Assembly (NCBI GenBank): GCA_023053685.1
Contig: JALIGW010000016.1
Coordinates: 762,501 to 826,500 of the forward strand
Origin: Diadophis punctatus similis
Lineage: Eukaryota > Chordata > Lepidosauria > Squamata > Dipsadidae
Direction of reading: 5' to 3'
Length of the DNA stretch: 64,000 bases
This document shows, in pieces, positions 11,676-24,219 of the stretch; the stretch's first letter is position 1, and each line of letters opens with the position of its first letter. The position numbers and the translations under genes are program-made. A model generated the notes under the pieces. The model was not told the origin of the DNA, made no database searches, and saw nothing but the letters and a program-made list of their open reading frames with translations.

Positions 11676-14600
11676 TGATTTGGACCGTTTGTTATTATAT
11701 TTGTGCATTTGACTCTCCTTAATTCTTGGCAACTATATGGACAAGTCCATGCAGTTTTCTAGACAACATTTTTGAAGTGGTATGTTTGTACCTTCTTCCT
11801 ATGACTAAAAGTACCTAGGTTCCATGCCTAAGACAGAACTAGAAGAACTCATGGTTCCGTTTATGTGCTTGTAAATGCGCATGCACGCGCACATGCTTAT
11901 ATTATTTTTAATGTTGCTAATTTCAACTCATTTCCATTCATATTAATAATATTAATATTTTAATAATATTTTAAAGTATTCATCATTTTTATTTTTTTGC
12001 TGCCATTGTCATGTATGGTCTAATGAAACCCACTTTCTGAAAAGGTTCTGGACCCCTGAATTAGAGTGAAACAGACATAGGTTTGTTCAGCCATCATGTT
12101 ACAGTAGCTCCCATTTCTGTTAATTTCATCAGTGGAATAAACAAACAAACAAACAAAAATTGGCCCGGCCAGCTTAGAACAATTGGGAATGTGGAAAGCA
12201 TGGGGAACAGGCCAGGTTGCTGTATCTTTCCTCTTTCTCAGTTTATCACACTCAGTGGTCTTTTCTAGCTACTAGTTCTTATAAATTGTAACTCCTTACA
12301 GAATTCCATATTCATTTACTTATTTTGCAGAACCCACAGTTTCAGTGAAATCCAATTGCATTTATAAAATTTGAAAAGATTCAGGTATATGACATGAATG
12401 CTAAGTATGTATGGGGTGCAACCAGTAAAGAAGTGGACTGAGGGTTGCTGGATTGGTCCAATATAGTAATTTACAAGATTCCAGCTTTTGTCAATGTTAA
12501 GCAAGTATTGATTTAAATGATTATACAGAAAAACACTGCATGGAAAGTTTCCTGGCAGAACTGAAAGTGGTTGATTATTTGTAGCATAAATTTGTAAGTT
12601 TCACTCAATATTATCTGAAAGACAGGCATTGTGAAATTAAAAATTATTCAGGGGAGGAAATCTGATGATACTGAATGGAAACAGAAAATGCTGATTGTGA
12701 AAGTAATACAAATTTAACCAATTTGTGTGGCCACTTGTCATTTCTGCATAGATACCGAACATATTGATGAAAGCTGTATGCAGTCATTGCCAAAAGACAC
12801 AGATTTCCTATAGTTTGAAAGCACAAATACTTGGATAGAGTGGATTTGTCTGCTGAGGATGTAATTTGCATTGCCAGTGCTGATTTCAAAAACAAAAAAA
12901 CCTACCTGCAAAGCTCCCTGGAGACATTATTTCATGAACCACACTAGAATACAAAGACCAGCAATATCTTTTGTATTGTTTTTTTTAAAAAAAACATGTT
13001 CAGGTTCTTTTCACGGGCATTCTGATTCCATGTGCAATGATACATTAAATTGGAAATAAAAAAAATATTCACATCTATAACATTTGCTGCATGAGCTGGC
13101 TATTCAGCTTAAAGAGACCAATTACAGAAAGTAAAAAACAAAGCAAAGCAAAACCCATTTTCTTAGGCACTGTAACCATCACATGGATGCATTTCAGTAC
13201 CACTGCAGAAAATGACTTAACGGTGAACTGTAATACACCCTAGTGGTGAATATTTGTTAAATGTGTACAGAGATTATCATTATTACTACAGGGTCCCATG
13301 TGAGACACTAGTATTAACAATGTACATGACATTTTACAGAGTAACATAACAAAAACATAAGGTCTTTACCCTAGGGGCCCAGAACTCTGGTTGTCAATTC
13401 TGTTGAATTAACGCAGAAACATATGGGTTTTTTTCCATTAACTCTTAGGGAGGGAGGGAATGAAGCTTTGTTCATAATCTTTAGATAAGTGACCATATCC
13501 ATAAACCAGAATTACATGCACCAGGGAAATAATGGGCTTTTTTTTGTTATGCCTGTGCTATAGCCCTATTCCCCTCTGCTCAAGTGTCATTGTGTGAATA
13601 ATAATCCATGTGGGTGTTACTGCATGTGATCTGCATCGACCTGATTAACAATTTTGGGATGAAAGAATATGACTTTAAATGAAAACTCATATCCCACCAT
13701 GGCTCATTCTACAATGGTTAAACAGCAAGTGCGACATTTCACATTTCTTGTTTGAAGTTATACAACTTAGCTTCCAAATCACTCATTCATATTATGGCAG
13801 TGGTAGAGTGTGTCACTGGAAAGAATAATGTTTCCATCAACATTTTGAAATAAACATTTTTAAAGCCATAGATACATTGTGTATTTTGTGAGAGTGGGAA
13901 GTGGCATGAAATCACATGACACACAAGAACATTGGCAAACCAGACTGATGTCTCAAAAATCATGACTCTTTGGTTTAAGCAAAACTCTCTGGGGTTTCAG
14001 CTAAGATTCTTTCCAACTCCTGCCTGGACATACTAAGAATTGAACTTGGGATTTTCTTCTACTTAGTTACAGTCACTGTGTATGATAGATTCAGACCAGA
14101 ATAGATTAATATATTTACTCATGGAGTTTCTTCTCCATGCCCTATGTAACTCCTGATTTGTTTAGCCACATTTGCCCTTATTTATTTCTTTTTCTTTGAG
14201 GTTTTTGGCTGTTGTATTCTTCAAATGATAGCCTTTTTCATATTAATTATAAAGGGCTTGGCAGCTGTAAAACCCTGGCTAATATGGTTAACAACAGTGC
14301 ACCTGCTGCTTAAAAAAAGCCAATCAGCCCTAGGGCCACTAACTAGAGAGGAGAGGGAGATGAAGTCATTTAATATGTTATGAGAGAGTCCTTTGAATCA
14401 GTGCACAGTGTGTGCAACAATATTGATTTTTAACTTGTTCTGCTTCAGATGTTTGAGAATTTTCTTAATTTAAAGACTTCTTTCTATTCTGTTTAAGAAC
14501 ATCCTTGTCTTGCTTAAGATGCTTTTTCTCATTTATTCCCAGAGCACAAGATAGAAAAGACTTTGACCCTGATGGCTTTTTAGGATGCTTTTCCCCAAGT

Positions 14601-16990
14601 CTCTTGGAAGCTGTCCGAATTACTTCTTGAGACTGGCAATATTCCTAGGATGAGACTTCACAATTGTTGGCTGCTTCAAGCCAAAACTCAATTAGCTAGG
14701 AAATCCCTTCTGTATTCTGGCACTCGAGAGAAAGAATGACTTGTTTCTCACAGATTTTAAGACTTTATGGTGGATACGTTTGGAAGTTGCAAAAGGATTA
14801 GAGAAGGATGCCAATTATAACCAGGGCTTTCAGATCTGGATGAAATCTCTAGATGACCGCTGCATTGCAGCAGTTTTGATTTTTGAGTCTTTCCTACTAT
14901 CATCTGGTGCTCATCAGCACCTTTACAGCCCAAATCTCAGAGTTCTATCAGAACATTTCTCAAAATTTTAAACCTGCTCAAAAAGGATGAAGACTCCTAT
15001 TATATAGGCACAAATGAAAGAAATGTACTTTTAGATATCACAAACACAATCTGATAATAGCTTTAAAATGCAGGTACTTTGACTTGAGCCTCCTAACTAC
15101 ATGAGAGCTACTGAAGTTGCTTTAGAATTAGTCTGTTTTCTGCAGTCACACTTTGATTACTACTTAATTGTTATTGCTGAGAACACTTCAGAGGCGGTCT
15201 TTTGTAAAGCATGTTACTATAATATAATTTGGATACAAGCAAAGCAAGATTTACTTTTTTATCTCCAGAAAAAAAGGACATTCAGGAAGCTGCTGTACTC
15301 AAATGACAGGTGAGGTGAGATCATATTCATAGTCCCAACTCTTTTTTCTCCCTTTCTGTAGAAAATGGTAGAAACTATATTTTTTTCCTGTAAAAGAAGA
15401 ATCACATGGGAATAAATGTTAAAAAGGAAGAAAAGAAGGCATAAAGTAGCGTCCCTATTTTTGAACTGTTTTTGTTTGCAGAAGGGAAAAAATGGAGACA
15501 AAATCATGTAAGAGATGTAATATTTGGAAGACTTCACATCTTCCAAGCCACATAGAACCATAGATTGCCTATGCTGTCTAGTATCACATACTAATTCTTT
15601 TGTATTTCTGTTTGAAGAATATTAGAAGCAAGGAAAACAATCTCTCCTGACATTGATTTATAAGCACAATACAATGCACAACAAGCTTATCTATGTTTAA
15701 TTGAAGCATGGTTTACCCAACCAGTTTTTAAAATTCAGATGGCATGCTAGAGATAAACATAAGTTTGCACTGCCTCATGGGTTAAAATGGTGACCTGCTT
15801 TGTGTTTCATGTCTCATATTAATTCAATTATAGACTATATTCACACGAGATACTAAATCAGCATGTTTAAATTATCTGATTTCTTGATCCTGGCATAATG
15901 GTCCAGTGGTGGACCATAGTAGTGGATATGACACTAAACAAGCAAAACACATTAGAGTTTAATACAATGAGTGATTCTAATTGTTGAGCAAGGTTGGAAC
16001 TGCACTCCTAGCAATCATAGTGGCAGGGGGAGTATTAATTGCACTATGGGCTATAAACAAGGGGATGCATTGCTCCAGATTATAAAGAGGTTCAAATGGC
16101 CTCAGGAAAAAAAATGAAGGAAAAACAAAGGAGGCACAATGTTAATTTTTTTATTAAGGTTTGGGTTTGGGTGGGAGCAAGATTAAGAGAAGGTAAAAAG
16201 CCCATATCCTTGCTTTGCATTTTGGATTGGTTTCCTCATTTTCAGTTGATCTCATTTTCCTTTCTTTTGTTATATCATGACACCCCATATTTCTGTTCCC
16301 TCATTCCTCCTCCCACCCCCGCCTTGTTAAACAATCCGCAGGAAGGTAATTAGGAACAAGGAGGAGTCTGGGATGGCTGTTCTGGTATCTGGTGCTTTCT
16401 CTCCCAACCTTCAACATGAATAAGTCCCTTCATGTGTTCCTCTGGAGAAAACACTAATGCTTTTGTTTGGAAGATTTCTAGGGTAGATAGAATTAATAAA
16501 TCAGAGAGCTGGTGTTGTGCTGTTACATTCTTGCAATTTTAAGGCAAGCTCATGAAATTAAAAGGGGGAGGAAATTTGTTCTAAGAGGAGCTGCATATTT
16601 GCAGCCAAATCTTTTATCCACTTTATTTTCTCATTCTGTGCGTTGGTTTCCCCTTTATGTGATTTCCCCTTGTGTGATGCTTTGCTATATTGTACCCTAA
16701 ATTTTCTGCCACATTGTCATCTCTTCCTCCCTCTCTTCTCATTCTCTTCCTCCTCCAGCCTTTTATTTCTGAGCAGAATTCAGTGCTCATGTTGATTTAT
16801 GAAAGCCCATCAGTCTTGGAACCAGGCAGTTGAAAGCAGAATCTTCTGTTTGAGTCTTGCTAAGTGACTGGACCTTTGGGGAAATTCCTACTTTATGATT
16901 TCTCTAACATTGAAGGGATGTTTGGTAAAAGAAAGGAAAGACCCTTCTCAGTGGTAGTTCTCATGTTTTGGATCTCCCTGGCATGGAAAT
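11676..16990. other. Long gene-free stretch with few repeats
   Basis: No splice-bounded coding exon, RNA gene or complete transposon could be supported on either strand. ORFs are all at or below 100 codons and are AT-driven. This is one of the longest stretches here without an obvious young transposon. Slow-evolving non-coding elements may lie in it, but that cannot be judged from one sequence. Confidence 0.4.
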
Positions 16991-17000
16991 CAAGCTAGTA

Positions 17001-17036
17001 GTGTGTGTGTGTATGTGTTTGTGTGTGTGTGTGTGT
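17001..17036. repeat. (TG)n microsatellite
   Basis: Interrupted GT/TG dinucleotide run with one TATG and one TTTG variant. Confidence 0.9.
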
Positions 17037-17102
17037 TCCCTTTGATAGGTCTTTAATTGTTTATCTGGAGATATTTTTAATGTGTATTATATCATAAGCC
17101 TG

Positions 17103-17257
17103 ATGGGCTCAAGGTTGACTCAACCCTCCATCCTTCCAAGGTTGGTAAAATGAGAACCCAGCATATTGTTGGAGGCAATATGCTGACTTTGTAAGCCACT
17201 TAGAGAGGGTTGTAAAGCACTACGAAGTGGTATATAAGTCTTAAGTGCTCTTGCTAT
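17103..17257 (+). mobile_element. SINE 3' part (tRNA-derived, CTAAGTGCTATTGCTAT-tailed family)
   Basis: Contains GGCTCAAGGTTGACTCAACC, GGTAAAATGAGAACCCAG, GGCAATATGCTGACT and GTATATAAGTCTTAAGTGCT in the same order as the fuller copies at 39941-40177 (minus) and 60617-60830 (plus). The tRNA-like head is missing, so this copy is 5'-truncated. Confidence 0.8.
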
Positions 17258-17269
17258 AAGTTTTTTAAA

Positions 17270-17880
17270 GGTATCAGTGACATCCAGTACCTTAATCAGA
17301 ATGCCAAGATGAGGATGGTGATGCTGAGATGCAAGCTCTGCCTCTTATAGATGTATGAGCAATGTTGCAATGCATGTACCAAAAGGACAAAGTTTATGCT
17401 GCAACGTTCCAATGGATCTTAACAGCCTCCAGGTACTGCTTAAGCATTTTTACAGTGATCCTGGTTCAATATGAGGTATCTATAAATAGCTGAATATTTC
17501 CAGCATACTGCTGATATCACACCTCAAATCACCAAATGATGGTCTCACCCAGCAGCTTCAAATATATATTAGATAGCATAGGAAAGGAACAGAATCAGGT
17601 AGTAGCCCATACTGGAGCAATTAAGGACTCAAGCATTGATGCCCAATGACTGGACCTATCCACTGAACTAAAATGGAACCTCAGGAAAATAGTGTCTCCA
17701 ACTCCCAACATTTGCAGACAGTCCAGGAAGATACCATAGTTGATGGTATCAAAAACCACTGACTGGTTTAACAGGAACAGGATGTACACATTCTTCCCAT
17801 ATGTAATTGCTTGATGTAAGCTTATTACTCTTAGCCAAGAGTACCATTTCCATATTTTTGTTTGGGGGGAAAAAGGAGAA
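17270..17880 (-). mobile_element. LINE reverse transcriptase fragment (CR1/L2 type)
   Basis: On the minus strand, 17595-17948 reads through without a stop. It contains VVFDTINYGIFLDCLQMLGV, which matches the FDTxxHxxLLxxLxxLGI block of non-LTR reverse transcriptases. The downstream part (to about 17270) has further repeat-like text but no open frame. The usual catalytic YADD block is not visible. This is a dead fragment, not a host gene. Confidence 0.6.
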
Positions 17881-17889
17881 GGGTTTGCT

Positions 17890-18505
17890 GTGTACCATAT
17901 TTTGAATTTTTCAGAGCCCAACCTCGGCAAACAACAAAGAGTACACAACTACATGTATCCCAATCAACATGTTTATATCATCACCATATGTATACTTAAT
18001 ATGTTTATTCAATCATTCATTGAATACCGGGGGGCACCAAATATCTTTCTTTTACTTCTGTTCAGTACTGAACCATTATCAGAGTACTCATTTATTTTCA
18101 CTCATCCTTTACTTTCGTTATGTGTCATTTTACTGCACTCATAACCAACATTAAACTCAATATACTTAGAAAAATTCATAATTGCAGGCTATACTCTTAC
18201 ATGTTTTCTCTATATCATAATATCAGCAAACCTGCATTCATACATCTACAAATATTTTCATTGTCTCCTTTCATACTCTTTCAATCAGAATTCTACAAAG
18301 TGTTTTGTAATTGTTACATTCACTTTTGCAAAATTTCTCTTGGTAGAGAGCAAGTATAGCAGTATTCTTCCAGTAGCCAGATGGAGATAAAAGCACAACA
18401 GCTTCATAAGCAAATCACATTCATATTTTAACAGTTCTCCAATGATACCATCCATACCTTTCACCTTCCATTTTTAAAAACATTCTTAAAGTATTTGTGA
18501 TATCC
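17890..18505 (-). mobile_element. Possible decayed RTE-like LINE remnant
   Basis: Minus-strand translation across about 18360-18450 gives KGMDGIIGELLKYECDLLMK, resembling the GxDGIxxExLK block of RTE-type reverse transcriptases. The rest is T-rich on the plus strand and broken by stops. The CR1 fragment at 18514 seems to have landed in or next to it. Weak call. Confidence 0.3.
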
Positions 18506-18513
18506 TTTTTTTA

Positions 18514-19251
18514 TTGGACACTAACATTGACAGACTTGAACACTGGGCCCTATCTAACAAAATGAAATTCAATGTAGAGAAAAATAAAGTCTTACACTTA
18601 GGCAAGAAAAACCAAAAGTACATATATAGACTAGGTGAAACCAGGCGTAATAGCAGTAACTGTGAGAGGGATCTTGGAGTCTTAGTGGACAACCAATTAA
18701 ATATGAGCCAACAGTGTGCGACGGCAGCCAAAAAAGCCAATGCAATCCTAAATTGCATTAACAGAGGGATACAATCAAAATCAAGGCAGGTACTAATACC
18801 ACTCTATAAAGCCTTAATAAGACCACACCTAGACCACATCCAGTTTTGGTCACCACACTATAAAAAAGATGTTGAGACTCTAGAAAGAGTGCAGAGAAAA
18901 GCAATCAAGATCATTAGGGGACTGGAGGCTAAAACATACGATGAAAGGTTCCAGGAACTGGGCATGGCTAGTCTAGTGAAGAGAAGGACCAGGGGAGACA
19001 TGATAGCAGTGTTCCAATATTTGAGGGGCTGCCACAGAGAGGAAGGGGTCAAGCTATTTTCCAAAGCACCTGAAGGCCAGACAAGGAATAATGGATGGAA
19101 ACTGAACAAGGAGAGATTTGACCTGGAAATAAGGAAACTTTCTGACAGAACAATCAACCAATGGAACAGCTTGTCTTTGGAAGTTGTGGGAGCTTCATCA
19201 GTGGAAGCTTTCAAGAAGAGACTGGACTGCCGTCTGTCAAAATTGGTGTAG
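18514..19251 (+). CDS. CR1 LINE ORF2 C-terminal fragment (245 codons open)
   Basis: An uninterrupted 245-codon frame that encodes the end of a CR1-type reverse transcriptase. HLGKKNQKYIYRLG and ERDLGVLVDNQLNMSQQC lie near residues 28-75, the thumb signature ALIRPHLDHIQFWSPHYKKD near 105-124, LERVQRKAIKIIRGLE near 129-144, and a C-terminal WNSLSLEVVGASSVEAFKKR near 217-236. It is 5'-truncated: it opens on TTG rather than ATG, and the endonuclease and catalytic palm are absent. An intact frame of this length suggests a fairly young insertion. It is not expected to be functional. Confidence 0.85.
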   Translation: MDTNIDRLEHWALSNKMKFNVEKNKVLHLGKKNQKYIYRLGETRRNSSNCERDLGVLVDNQLNMSQQCATAAKKANAILNCINRGIQSKSRQVLIPLYKALIRPHLDHIQFWSPHYKKDVETLERVQRKAIKIIRGLEAKTYDERFQELGMASLVKRRTRGDMIAVFQYLRGCHREEGVKLFSKAPEGQTRNNGWKLNKERFDLEIRKLSDRTINQWNSLSLEVVGASSVEAFKKRLDCRLSKLV

Positions 19252-19318
19252 GGTCTGTTTGGGCAGAAGGTTGGACTAGATGACCTACAAGGTCCCTTCC
19301 AACTCTGTTAATCTGTAT
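19252..19318 (+). mobile_element. CR1 3' untranslated end
   Basis: Directly follows the ORF2 stop. Contains GGTTGGACTAGATGACCT, CAAGGTCCCTTCCAACTC and TTAATCTGT, the usual reptile/bird CR1 terminus. The same text is the tail of the SINE at 7421-7567 and, decayed, of the CR1 at 63272-63331. Confidence 0.85.
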
Positions 19319-19329
19319 CTGTATTTATA

Positions 19330-20540
19330 GCATTCATATACCACTCATCAATATGATGTTGTCATTCCCAAAAGCTCAGATTCATCTTCCAGCATACTCT
19401 TACTTTACCTGCATCGCAAATCATTTCATATTTTTTATTCTTAATCAGGCTACTGGAAGCTTCATGTTTGACTCCCATCAAAATTATTTTTATGGAAATC
19501 ACTATGCATTTTCTCTGTTATTTTTAATCTTCACTATTCCTTTGCTTTCTTTGATTACATTCTTTAAAACTACAGTATATAGATATATTAATTTCATTAA
19601 TTTGCTATGTGTACTTATCAGTAGATGTATTCCTACTCACAACATACTGTGTACACATATCCTAAGCACATAGTCACTATTCAACATCCCCATTCATTCT
19701 TGGATCTTTAAATGTCTCAGTCGCTTTTACTGTATCTCTTATCTGATTTCCACATTTATCATTAGCAGACTTTTTTTCCCTGATCACATTCATTTTTTCT
19801 CAAAATTATATCTGATTTTGCCATTATCCCCATATGCTATAAGATTATATGCAACTGTTACCAATCAATGAATTCCTACTTTCATGTGCACTCACAATAA
19901 CATACCTTCTCACATGTGTGTTAATCTTTCCATTCATAATTGATCCTACAACTTCATTCTCTACATGTATCCATTAACTCCACAAGGTCAGATCACCTCC
20001 TTCCAATCTATACTGTTCTTCCTTTCTTATTTTTACAGACACACAACAGATATACCTTCTTTTCATTTATTTCATTTATATTCTTTATCATTAACTCTTA
20101 CATTCCAAGTCACAATCTTCCAGTCTTCCATTGCCCTGGATATCTTCAGATGACTTCAGAATCTATTGACCACCATTTATCATGACTTATACTACCTCAT
20201 GCAATGGAAATCAACATCAATAACATCTTGCTCTATGTCCCAGCAAGTAACCTCACAAACATAGCTAAATAAATTGAAAACACCCAGAGAATAAAATATA
20301 AAAATATTTCCTCCCCACGGGGAAAAAAGATTGGTAGAAACCAGTGGGCAGATTTCAACATAGTGTTAGTATTTATACCTATTTCAACTGATTTCAAATA
20401 ATCTAATTACACTTTTTCCTCAAAAGGTTAGAGGAGATACTTGATGGTTTTCTTAATCAGTTTGTGATTTTTTTAAAAAAGTCAACAACGAAATAAATAC
20501 ATGTTTGAATTTCTCCTAATATATCCTCCTCCAGCTATTC
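19330..20540. other. Gene-free, pyrimidine-rich stretch
   Basis: Strongly T/C-biased on the plus strand, as expected of an old antisense retroelement or A-rich sequence read backwards. No recognisable reverse transcriptase block was found. The 106-codon ORF at 19353-19673 is low-complexity and unconvincing. Confidence 0.35.
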
Positions 20541-20542
20541 CA

Positions 20543-20765
20543 GGTGCCATACTGCTGTAAGAGTAATTTGAACTGTTTCAAGGTTGTCAGCTGATGGAAG
20601 CCTCTATGTGAAGCTAAACAGGATCGGGACTGATTAGAACCTTAATGGAGAGCTTCAGGAACAGCAGACCATACTAGGAGGTCAAAAAGATGTCCAGAAG
20701 AAGACAATAGGAAACCACTTCTATGATGTTGCCAATGAAACTCTTGTTTTCCATAAAATTTGACT
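20543..20765 (+). mobile_element. 5S rRNA-derived SINE
   Basis: The first about 115 bp follow vertebrate 5S rRNA with substitutions. GTGAAGCTAAACAGGATCGG corresponds to the internal promoter box A/intermediate element, and GATTAGAACCTTAATGGAGA to the box C region. It continues into CATACTAGGAGGTC and AAGACAATAGGAAACCAC, a non-5S body, then TTGCCAATGAAACTC, which resembles the TTGCCAAGAAAACT block in the tRNA SINE at 46711. The composite layout marks it as a SINE and not a 5S gene. Box C is damaged. Confidence 0.7.
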
Positions 20766-20769
20766 TGCA

Positions 20770-21242
20770 GGAGACTTAGGTAAGTTGTGAAAAAATATGG
20801 CATTACAGAGTTTTTTGCTTTGTCTTGTTCTCTTTTGTTGCGCTTGTAATTTAAGTATAATAATTCAAATATCCTGTGGAGAAGTCTTCCAGTAGGACTG
20901 TTTTTTTACATTCAATGAGAAATTGGTAAGGCATTACTGTATAACTGTCATGGTAGGGAACAGAGGAAAGCTAGGTTCAGTGCTTCAGTGCAATAGGACA
21001 CAAACTTTGCATACTTCAAGCAGCAGTAATCCTCAGAGCATGTAGACATGTAGATTTGGTCTGTAGGTGCTAAAATTATTTTTGGGTAAATTTGCTATTC
21101 AAGTCCACTCTGATCTGAAAAAGGATGTTATCCATGTTACTGTTCCACTAAACTGAAACTATTTGTTGTTACCCTGAAAATTTAATATAGACTTTTTTCG
21201 AAAAGCCCACAATACACCAGGAGATGAAGCTTGAAGTTGTCA
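20770..21242. other. Gene-free stretch, nothing recognised
   Basis: No supported feature between the 5S SINE and the first of two abutting hAT elements. Confidence 0.4.
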
Positions 21243-21250
21243 CCTTATAT

Positions 21251-21653
21251 CAGGGGTGGGTTCTAACTTACCTCGCTGCCAGTTCGCTTCCTCCCGCGCC
21301 ACGTGGCCGCGCTGCATCGCCACGCCACGCGGCCGCGCGTGCTTTGCATGTGCACGCATGTGCAGTGGCAAAAAATCCCAAAAAAATCCCCCCCAAAAAG
21401 CCAAAAACAAGATGGTGACGCATGCGCAGTGACGGAAACTCGCCTTCTGCGCATGCGCAGAAGAAAAAAACCTGGAAAAATTCTGGGGGGAAAAATTCAG
21501 GAAAAAATTTTTCCGGAAAAATTCAAAAAAAAAAGATGGCAGCACCCACAGACCGGCACCAACCGAACCGGTTCCGTGATGTCATCATGACATCACCAGT
21601 GGTTTGTTACCGGTTCGGGCGAACTGGTCCGAACTGGGAGGAACCCACCTCTG
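21251..21653 (+). mobile_element. Non-autonomous hAT element, family A copy 4 (best preserved)
   Basis: Ends CAGGGGTGGGTTCTAAC and GGAACCCACCTCTG. An exact 8-bp duplication CCTTATAT lies at 21243-21250 and 21654-21661. It contains the perfect palindrome TGCGCATGCGCA at 21448-21459 and a 21-bp palindrome with one central base at 21576-21596. No transposase. Confidence 0.92.
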
Positions 21654-21669
21654 CCTTATATGTACTGTC

Positions 21670-21958
21670 CAGTGGTGGGATTCAAATTTTTTTACTACTG
21701 GTTCTGTAGGCGTGGCTTGGTGGGCGTGGCTTGGTGGGCATGGCAGGGGAAGGATACTGTAAAATCTCCATTCCCTCCCCACTCCAGGAGAAGGTTACTG
21801 CAAAATCCCCATTTCCTCCCGATCAGCTGGGCCTCGGAGGCAGAGAATAGATAGGGTCGGAGCCAGTCAGAGGTGGTAGTTACCGGTTCTTTGAACTACT
21901 CAAAATTTCCACTACTGGTTCTCCAGAACTGGTCAGAACCTACTGAATACCACCTCTG
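21670..21958 (+). mobile_element. Non-autonomous hAT element, family B
   Basis: Ends CAGTGGTGGGATTCAAAT and GAATACCACCTCTG, with an exact 8-bp duplication GTACTGTC at 21662-21669 and 21959-21966. It shares only the outer termini with family A. Inside are two tandem GGCGTGGCTTGGTG units. It starts right after the duplication of the family A element, with no spacer. Confidence 0.92.
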
Positions 21959-21966
21959 GTACTGTC

Positions 21967-24160
21967 AAGACAGCACACAAATACCACGCACAGATGTCAC
22001 AGTTGGAGGTGCTCTTGGGCTGCTATATCTCAAAAATCTTTATAATTTAGTACCTATGCAGAACCAACTTGCTTTAGAGAGAAGAACCTGAAAGAATTAT
22101 GCAGAAAGTTCCATCACATGTTGTTTCATGCACAAAACATAAAAGTTTTGTTCAGACACAGGCTCAAATATGAGTGCTAAGCAAAGGATTTTGAAATAGG
22201 AGGATCAGGAAAGATAGAAGGCTCATCAGACATAGGGAACTAAAAGTGTAATATATTGTTTTGTATTAGAAATAAAATAATTTCTGTTTTGTGTTGTGCT
22301 CTGTTATGATAAAAGACAATTGTATCTTCTACAGACACAGATTCAGAGTGAAAGACTCCCAAATGCCTATCATGGTCCTTTTCATATCATTGCTCAAGAC
22401 ATGATATAGAGAAAAATCTGGATTATTGTGGGTGATTCATCACAACCATGATTCCCCAACCTGATATGGATTGTGTTTAGATGCCTTGCAAAACTTATTT
22501 ACTTTAAGCAGGTTTTGAAATTATGTGTGTGAAGTTTGGAAGATATTGAGTTTAGTTCATAACAACTAGACTTAACAGCTGTATTACTGATGCTTTTAAA
22601 ATGTACTGTGCTTGATTTTTAATTTTTTTAATCTAGGCTACCTTCCAGTTCTGTGGAAGTTGAAATAACTAAGTAGGATTAGGATGATAAATGAAGACTA
22701 AGCACTGGCACTGTTCCTAACTCCATGGAAATTGTCACAATTTCCCTCCTAGACCCACTTTCTCTTCCTTAAAATATGTAGCTTTCATTTTTTCCCATGC
22801 TGTAAAGCAGAACTCTATCACAGTACTGCTAGTACAGATCAGATGTGTAGACATGCAGAATTGTTTTATATCTGATGTGCCCACAGTCAGAAATCAGTAT
22901 GCTAAATTAATAGTCACAGGTACGCTTTTTAAGCAGGCAGAAAGCTGCTTCAAGAGCTACTATCCCTGCTAACCATCATATTACAATAGGATAAAAATTG
23001 AGCTGTGACAAAACTCCTACTCAGTAGTTTCTGAGTCAATGCTCTAATAATAATATATGCTTGATGATCAACAGCAGTATGAGACTGTGAGCTCAGATGG
23101 CATCCCTCAACATCCAGCCACCCAACTCATAAGCCAAATGCAAAATCTTGATTCATGTCTACTCATGAGAAGCAGCTATGCAGAGTGCACATGAGCTATC
23201 TCACAATCTCTCCTTTTGAGAGATTTTACTGGCCAGGTTTTGGCATCCAGCTGCTGATCTCCACCATAAACATTATCCCACTTCGGCAGGTGTGTCTAGT
23301 TTGCCATGGCACTCACTGGAGGTTTTCACAATATGTTCATCCTATTCTAATAAATCTCATGTAGCAGATTAGATTCACCTTGTTAACAGTGGATCACCAT
23401 CTCCTTGCATAACTGATGATAGTGTCATATAACCTGCTTCCCATTGCAGGTTATTGTCAGAAAAAAATGTTTTGTGGATTTTCATGTCAATTTGTATGTT
23501 CTGGTCTATTGCCTTTCTGAGAATGAATACTTAAATATTAATTGCTATGTTCATGTGGGCATCCCCAGTCTAATCAAGAATTCAGAATGTTTGGATATAT
23601 TCAGATACTTGAATTTAATTTATGTGTTACGATCTCAGCACCAGCATGAATACAGTTTCTGTAATATTATTCAGTAATGTTGAACTGGGTTTATCAATTA
23701 AACCAGAAAACTGAACCTTCAACTTATACAATTTGAATTAATTAATTAATAAACATAATTCTGTATCATGCTACCATCCTCTTTAAAAGGTGCTATTACT
23801 ACAAATTACCTGTTGTCATTCTCCATTTTCAGCTGGACCTGCCAACCAAGCTTATCCCACCCAAAATTTCAAGATGCCAACCTTGAAATTGCTAGGAAAT
23901 TATGTAAATACTTATTTTAACTTGCTATTCTGTGGTAAAAATATCTGATATAAATGATACATAATGTTACTAGGGAATTTGATTTATGTGATAATGGTCA
24001 CTAGCTGAGCAATTTTATAAAGGGACATGCTAAATTAATGGAAAAAAAGCATGCATCACTGATCAAATAGAATCTCCATGATAATTTTTCTGAACTTCGT
24101 GGCAGTCTTTGTTACCATTGATCAAAGGATCTTTTGAATCAACCATTTCATCATAAAACA
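21967..24160. other. Gene-free stretch, nothing recognised
   Basis: AT-rich with short overlapping ORFs on both strands. No splice-bounded exon, RNA gene or diagnostic repeat found. Confidence 0.4.
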
Positions 24161-24219
24161 TTTTAAAATGTTCCTTTTTTCCCCCTGGCATGGCAAAGTA
24201 GGCTTCTTTTGTTCCATTT

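Noticed and set aside
17595..17948. 117-codon minus-strand ORF as a host gene
   Set aside because: It contains a non-LTR reverse transcriptase block (FDTIN..LLDCL type) in repeat-derived sequence.
20543..20660. Functional 5S rRNA gene
   Set aside because: Many substitutions, damaged box C, no terminator T run, and a SINE body follows.
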